DNA of 16,343 nt, from contig JBKOVB010000111.1 in the NCBI GenBank assembly GCA_046723735.1, positions 1 through 16,343 of the forward strand, given 5' to 3'. Each line of letters starts with the position of its first letter. Position 1 is the first letter of the stretch. The DNA comes from RYN-111 sp046723735. GTDB taxonomy: Bacteria > Actinomycetota > Actinomycetes > Mycobacteriales > SCTD01. The position numbers and the translations under genes are program-made. The notes beneath the pieces were generated by a model that worked only from the letters and a program-made list of their open reading frames with translations, ran no database searches and was not told the DNA's origin. Below, one piece after another: positions 13,715-16,343 of the stretch.

Positions 13715-14089
13715 GTGACCGATGACACAGTACGCATGGGCCTCGTCCTCGACTGCGCCGACCCCGTTTCACTCGCGCAGGTCTGGGGTCCCGCACTGCG
13801 CTACACCTACCTTGGCGCGGTTGAGAACTACGCCTTGCTCGTACCCGAAGCGGGTGCAGGCCCCAAGCTGCTGCTGCAGAAGGTCACCGAGCCGAAGGCT
13901 GCCAAGAACCGCATGCACCTCGACATCGAGACGCGTGAGGTGGAAGCAGAAGTCGCACGACTTCTCCTTCTTGGAGCCTCGCGCATCGACGCCCACGACC
14001 ACCATGAGCACGGCAACCGCTGGGTCGTCATGGCGGACCCTGAAGGCAACGAGTTCTGCGTCTGCAACGCGGGCCAGTCACAGGAATGA
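13715..14089 (+). CDS. VOC-superfamily (glyoxalase-like) protein
   Basis: The 124-aa protein fits the short glyoxalase-like VOC group common in actinobacteria. It has a first beta-alpha unit MGLVLDCADPVSLAQVWGPALR, the edge strand GPKLLLQKVTEPKAAKNRMHLDIE with the RMHLDI metal-side His, then VEAEVARLLLLGASRI and the end RWVVMADPEGNEFCVCNAG (parts: MHLDIE; VMADPEGNEFCV). Such proteins bind small molecules or act as lyases or dioxygenases; the substrate is unknown. The GTG at 13715 has no clear SD. Base use is slightly less GC-rich than its neighbours, which fits accessory origin near the tRNA. It converges on the regulator gene; the 98 bp between holds nothing I recognise. Confidence 0.85.
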   Translation: MTDDTVRMGLVLDCADPVSLAQVWGPALRYTYLGAVENYALLVPEAGAGPKLLLQKVTEPKAAKNRMHLDIETREVEAEVARLLLLGASRIDAHDHHEHGNRWVVMADPEGNEFCVCNAGQSQE

Positions 14090-14187
14090 CGACGTGATGC
14101 GTGCGCCTGTGAACGCCGCCGGGACCGACCCTGGGCGGCACGCGATGTCACTCAAGGTCTTCTGCGTGCGCGCTGCCGTCCCGACCG

Positions 14188-14889
14188 TCAGGACGTGGCG
14201 ATCGACACGCAGCACATGCCTGGCGACGGGGTGAGCCGTGCCTGCAGCGCCGAGGGGCCCAGGCCTTCGAGCATGCCTTCGATGAGGTCGCGGTTCATGC
14301 CACACACCAGGTCGCGGTGGTTCTCGGCCAGGGCGTGGAACGGGCAGTTCGCGAGAGTGATCGTCCTGCCGTCGGTGCGAGGCTCGTACCCGTAGCCGGT
14401 CAGGACCTCGCCGACGGCGCTCACGAGCGCCTTCGCGCTGCGGCGCGGGCCGACCTGCGCCCGAGCTTCCTGTCCGATCGACCTGCCCGCCTCGGCCGCC
14501 GCGGTACTGAGCGCCGTGCCGATGGGCACGGCCGTCACCTCCGTCGTGACGATGGCCTGAGCCATCACCTGGCCCGCAAGGTCGTAGTGCCTCTCGGGCA
14601 AGCTGACCTGAATCTCGCGCGCCGTCCGCTTGTAGTGCTTCGCGGGCCGTCCCGCACCGGGCCCACGGCGCCCGGGCGGGCGCCTGAACTCGACATCGAG
14701 CAGACCGTCCTCCTCGAGCTTGTCGAGGTGGAACTTTGCGGCGTGATGGGCCACGCCGACCCCGGCTGCTGCCTGCTCCCGGCTGACCGGCTCGGGCTGG
14801 GCCACGACGTACAGGTACAGAGCGCGCCGGACCGGCTCGGCAAGGGCCGCGACGCTCGTGACGCGCTGGTCGAAGTCGTGGGTGTTCAC
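14188..14889 (-). CDS. Winged-helix regulator with Cys-rich SufR-like C-terminus
   Basis: The 233-aa protein has an ArsR-like helix-turn-helix (about 15-68: LAEPVRRALYLYVVAQPEPVS, then GVAHHAAKFHLDKLEEDGLLD) with a basic wing (RRPPGRRGPGAGRPAKHYKR). The C-terminus carries Cys182 and His185 in NCPFH, Cys196 in LVCGMN and Cys226-Cys227 in MCCV. This recalls SufR-type repressors that bind a [4Fe-4S] cluster, and is also seen in other actinobacterial regulators, so redox, NO or metal sensing is inferred. The GTG at 14889 starts MNTHDFDQRVTSVAALAEP; the SD is weak. It diverges from doxX over a 105-bp gap with two dyad operators that it probably binds, controlling itself and doxX. Confidence 0.88.
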   Translation of the reverse strand: MNTHDFDQRVTSVAALAEPVRRALYLYVVAQPEPVSREQAAAGVGVAHHAAKFHLDKLEEDGLLDVEFRRPPGRRGPGAGRPAKHYKRTAREIQVSLPERHYDLAGQVMAQAIVTTEVTAVPIGTALSTAAAEAGRSIGQEARAQVGPRRSAKALVSAVGEVLTGYGYEPRTDGRTITLANCPFHALAENHRDLVCGMNRDLIEGMLEGLGPSALQARLTPSPGMCCVSIATS

Positions 14890-14912
14890 GGCGGGCTCCT
14901 GTGGATCAAGCG

Positions 14913-14940
14913 TCTAACAGAAACTTTCCTTGACGTTAGA
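14913..14940. promoter_or_regulatory. Operator 1: TCTAACA-N14-CGTTAGA
   Basis: Half-sites TCTAACA (14913-14919) and CGTTAGA (14934-14940) form an inverted repeat with a 14-nt spacer, so matching bases lie 21 bp apart, two helical turns. The right half overlaps the -35 TTGACG (14930-14935) of doxX and the minus-strand -10 TCTAAC of the regulator gene. Confidence 0.8.
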
Positions 14941-14957
14941 AGGGCAAGAGGTCTAAC
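14930..14957 (+). promoter_or_regulatory. Promoter of doxX (TTGACG-N16-TCTAAC)
   Basis: A near-consensus -35 TTGACG (14930-14935), a 16-nt spacer and the -10-like TCTAAC (14952-14957) lie 37 bp before the ATG. Both boxes overlap operator half-sites, so a bound repressor would block RNA polymerase. Confidence 0.6.
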
Positions 14958-14962
14958 GTCCA
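14935..14962 (-). promoter_or_regulatory. Promoter of the regulator gene (TGGACG-N16-TCTAAC)
   Basis: On the minus strand TGGACG (14962-14957), a 16-nt spacer and TCTAAC (14940-14935) mirror the doxX promoter almost exactly and overlap it. The start codon lies 45 bp downstream. The two promoters face each other, so they cannot both be occupied at once. Confidence 0.5.
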
Positions 14963-14979
14963 TCGTAGTTTCCGTTAGA
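14952..14979. promoter_or_regulatory. Operator 2: TCTAACG-N14-CGTTAGA
   Basis: Half-sites TCTAACG (14952-14958) and CGTTAGA (14973-14979) repeat operator 1 with the same 14-nt spacer, 39 bp further on. This perfect 7-bp dyad covers the doxX -10 and start-point area. The inner half-sites of the two operators also form a 9-bp dyad, GACGTTAGA/TCTAACGTC. Confidence 0.8.
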
Positions 14980-14994
14980 GGGAGAGGCAACATC

Positions 14995-15450
14995 ATGAGT
15001 GTCATCACCGCCCCGGCTCAGACCGCCACCAGCCACCTGTCCACGGGCGAACGGCTGAAGAGCGACCAGACCTTCCAGGCGTTCTGGCTGCTCCGCATCG
15101 GGTTCACCGTCGCGCCGATCCTGTTCGGGATCGACAAGTTCGCGCACGTGATGACCGACTGGGACAAGTACCTGGCGCCGTGGGTCAACGACCTGGTTCC
15201 TGGGACGGCGCACCAGGCCATGTACGTGGTCGGGGTCATCGAGATCGTGGCCGGTCTCGCCGTGCTGGTCGTGCCGCGGTTCGGCGGCTACCTCGTGGCA
15301 GCTTGGCTCTTGGGGATCATCGTCAACCTGCTCAGCATCGGGGGCTACGCCGATGTGGCCCTCCGCGACTTCGGGCTCCTGCTGGCCGCCCTCACCCTGG
15401 CTCGCCTCGCCACGGCGTTCTCGAGCCGGCAGCCCGCAGTTCGCCTGTAG
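14995..15450 (+). CDS. DoxX family membrane protein
   Basis: The 151-aa protein has an N-terminal cytoplasmic stretch of about 28 residues and four hydrophobic segments: FWLLRIGFTVAPILFGIDKF, then AMYVVGVIEIVAGLAVLVV, YLVAAWLLGIIVNLLS and DFGLLLAALTLARLA. The pattern R-x-G-F...G-x-x-K-F followed by G-x-x-E-I-x-x-G is that of DoxX/DoxD-like proteins. In M. tuberculosis DoxX was reported to join SodA and the thiosulfate sulfurtransferase SseA in an oxidoreductase complex, which would suit redox control, but these genes are not here. The ATG at 14995 follows GAGGGAGAGG with good spacing; the longer open frame from 14317 is a shadow of the regulator gene. The patatin gene follows 24 bp downstream. 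Confidence 0.87.
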   Translation: MSVITAPAQTATSHLSTGERLKSDQTFQAFWLLRIGFTVAPILFGIDKFAHVMTDWDKYLAPWVNDLVPGTAHQAMYVVGVIEIVAGLAVLVVPRFGGYLVAAWLLGIIVNLLSIGGYADVALRDFGLLLAALTLARLATAFSSRQPAVRL

Positions 15451-15474
15451 CCGACGAGGGACGGGAGCCGCGCC

Positions 15475-16343
15475 ATGACCACCGCCTTCGTCCTCTCCGG
15501 CGGCGGGAGCCTGGGGGCCGCGCAGGTCGGGATGCTGCAGGCACTCGACGAGCGCGGACATGAGCCTGACCTGCTCGTCGGGACCTCGGCGGGTGCCATC
15601 AACGCCGCGTACGCGGCCGGGTACGGCACCGGCCAGCAATCCCTCGACGCCCTCGCCGCCTTGTGGACTGGACTCCGGCGTCGTCAGGTGTTTCCGTTCG
15701 GCGCCCGCCAACAAATGCTCGCTCTGGTCGGGGCCCGGCCGTCGATCTTCTCCTCCGACGGACTGCGGCAGCTCCTCACCGAGAACTTGCCGTACCGGCG
15801 CCTCGAGGACGCGCGGGTCCCGATCCACGTCGTCGCTACGGACCTCCAGTCCGGCGAGGAAGTACTCCTCTCCAGAGGCGACACGGTGAGCGCCGTTCTG
15901 GCCAGCACGGCCATCCCTGGACTCCACCCCGCGATCGAACGCGACGGGAAGACCCTCGTCGACGGCGGACTCGCCAACAACGCAGCCATCTCGCAAGCCG
16001 TGGCCCTCGGCGCGGACCGCGTGTTCGTCCTCCCGACGGGATTCGCCTGTGCGCTGCCCGCACCGCCGCAGAACGCCTTCTCCTCCGCTCTGCAGGCACT
16101 GAGCTTCCTCACTCAGCAACGGCTGATCCACGACGTCAGCGCCTTCGCCGACCAGGTGGAGCTGCACGTGATCCCGCCGCTGTGCCCGCTCAGCATCTCC
16201 CCAGCCGACTTCAGCCGTGCCCACGAGCTCATCGAGCGAGCCCACGGCGCGGCGGGCGAGTGGCTGGACACAGGCCGCGACCGGCTCCCGCACCCCGAGC
16301 GGTTCCTGTCCCTGCACCACCACACACCCGGAACCCCTACCCC
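15475..16343 (+). CDS. Patatin-like phospholipase (RssA type), runs off the window
   Basis: At least 289 codons remain open to the last base, so the 3' end is missing. Marks are the oxyanion loop GGGSLGA (9-15), the nucleophile elbow GTSAG with Ser38, and the catalytic Asp163 in LVDGGLANN, making a complete Ser-Asp dyad. The middle motif HVVATDLQSGEEVLLSRGD and ASTAIPGLHPAI are typical of bacterial patatin/RssA acyl hydrolases, which cut acyl chains from phospholipids or related esters. No signal peptide is visible, so a cytoplasmic or membrane-face enzyme is likely. The ATG at 15475 follows GGGAGCC. It lies 24 bp after doxX and may share its promoter, linking membrane-lipid turnover with the same regulator. 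Confidence 0.92.
   Translation, partial: MTTAFVLSGGGSLGAAQVGMLQALDERGHEPDLLVGTSAGAINAAYAAGYGTGQQSLDALAALWTGLRRRQVFPFGARQQMLALVGARPSIFSSDGLRQLLTENLPYRRLEDARVPIHVVATDLQSGEEVLLSRGDTVSAVLASTAIPGLHPAIERDGKTLVDGGLANNAAISQAVALGADRVFVLPTGFACALPAPPQNAFSSALQALSFLTQQRLIHDVSAFADQVELHVIPPLCPLSISPADFSRAHELIERAHGAAGEWLDTGRDRLPHPERFLSLHHHTPGTPT

Noticed and set aside
12723..13796. 357-aa minus-strand frame
   Set aside because: It reads through tRNA-Arg antisense (a GAPGENRTPDALL-type artefact) and an RHS relic, then shadows the acetyltransferase.
14317..15450. DoxX with a 226-residue N-terminal extension
   Set aside because: The extension is antisense to the regulator gene and crosses the operator region; the ATG at 14995 has a strong SD and begins a normal DoxX.
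14953..16323. 456-aa minus-strand open frame
   Set aside because: Antisense to doxX and the patatin gene, whose catalytic motifs are intact.

Overview
The window comes from a chromosome of a GC-rich actinobacterium. The signs are very high GC with G/C-ending codons, frequent GTG starts, 4-bp stop/start overlaps, no encoded CCA on the tRNAs, and actinobacterial families (SepX/GlpR, Glp, MT0933-like antitoxin, DUF2855). I cannot name the genus from the sequence alone. The core order of 5-formyl-THF cyclo-ligase, galU, gephyrin-like glp, RimJ-type acetyltransferase and the SepX/GlpR membrane protein, with a Ruc/FmdB zinc-ribbon gene nearby, matches my recollection of the Mycobacterium tuberculosis Rv0991c-Rv0996 neighbourhood.

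Region 1 (1-6582, minus strand) holds tRNA-Ala(CGC) and one long operon. In transcription order it is a membrane diguanylate cyclase, galU, glp (MoeA-like), moaC, mog, a RimJ-like acetyltransferase and sepX/glpR. From galU to the acetyltransferase every stop overlaps the next start. The operon joins UDP-glucose supply, c-di-GMP signalling, molybdenum-cofactor steps and the Glp/GlpR cell-division pair.

Region 2 (6620-9170) holds the divergent cyclo-ligase, a beta-carbonic anhydrase whose ribosome-binding site lies in a hairpin, a DUF2855 protein on the minus strand, and a Ruc-type redox chaperone gene. The ruc 5' leader carries a clear CIRCE-like element, so HrcA control is predicted.

Region 3 (9222-12177, plus strand) is a tightly overlapped trio: MTA phosphorylase, a SAF-domain membrane-anchored protein and an alkyl-DHAP-synthase-like FAD oxidase.

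Region 4 (12182-14187) is more accessory. It has a tiny Arg/Pro/Glu-rich ORF, an orphan MT0933-like antitoxin, a maltose-O-acetyltransferase-type enzyme, tRNA-Arg(CCT), a 406-bp stretch without an intact gene, and a VOC protein. The 406-bp stretch contains an SRP-RNA-like fold and a frameshifted RHS/YD-repeat relic, as often seen next to a tRNA used for integration.

Region 5 (14188-16343) is the most striking regulatory locus. A winged-helix regulator with a Cys-rich SufR-like C-terminus diverges from a DoxX membrane protein and a patatin-like phospholipase that runs off the window. The 105-bp gap holds two copies of the dyad TCTAACR-N14-CGTTAGA over two face-to-face promoters. This is the best candidate for an undescribed regulatory system here; the CIRCE-ruc leader and the SRP-like fold next to tRNA-Arg are the next best.
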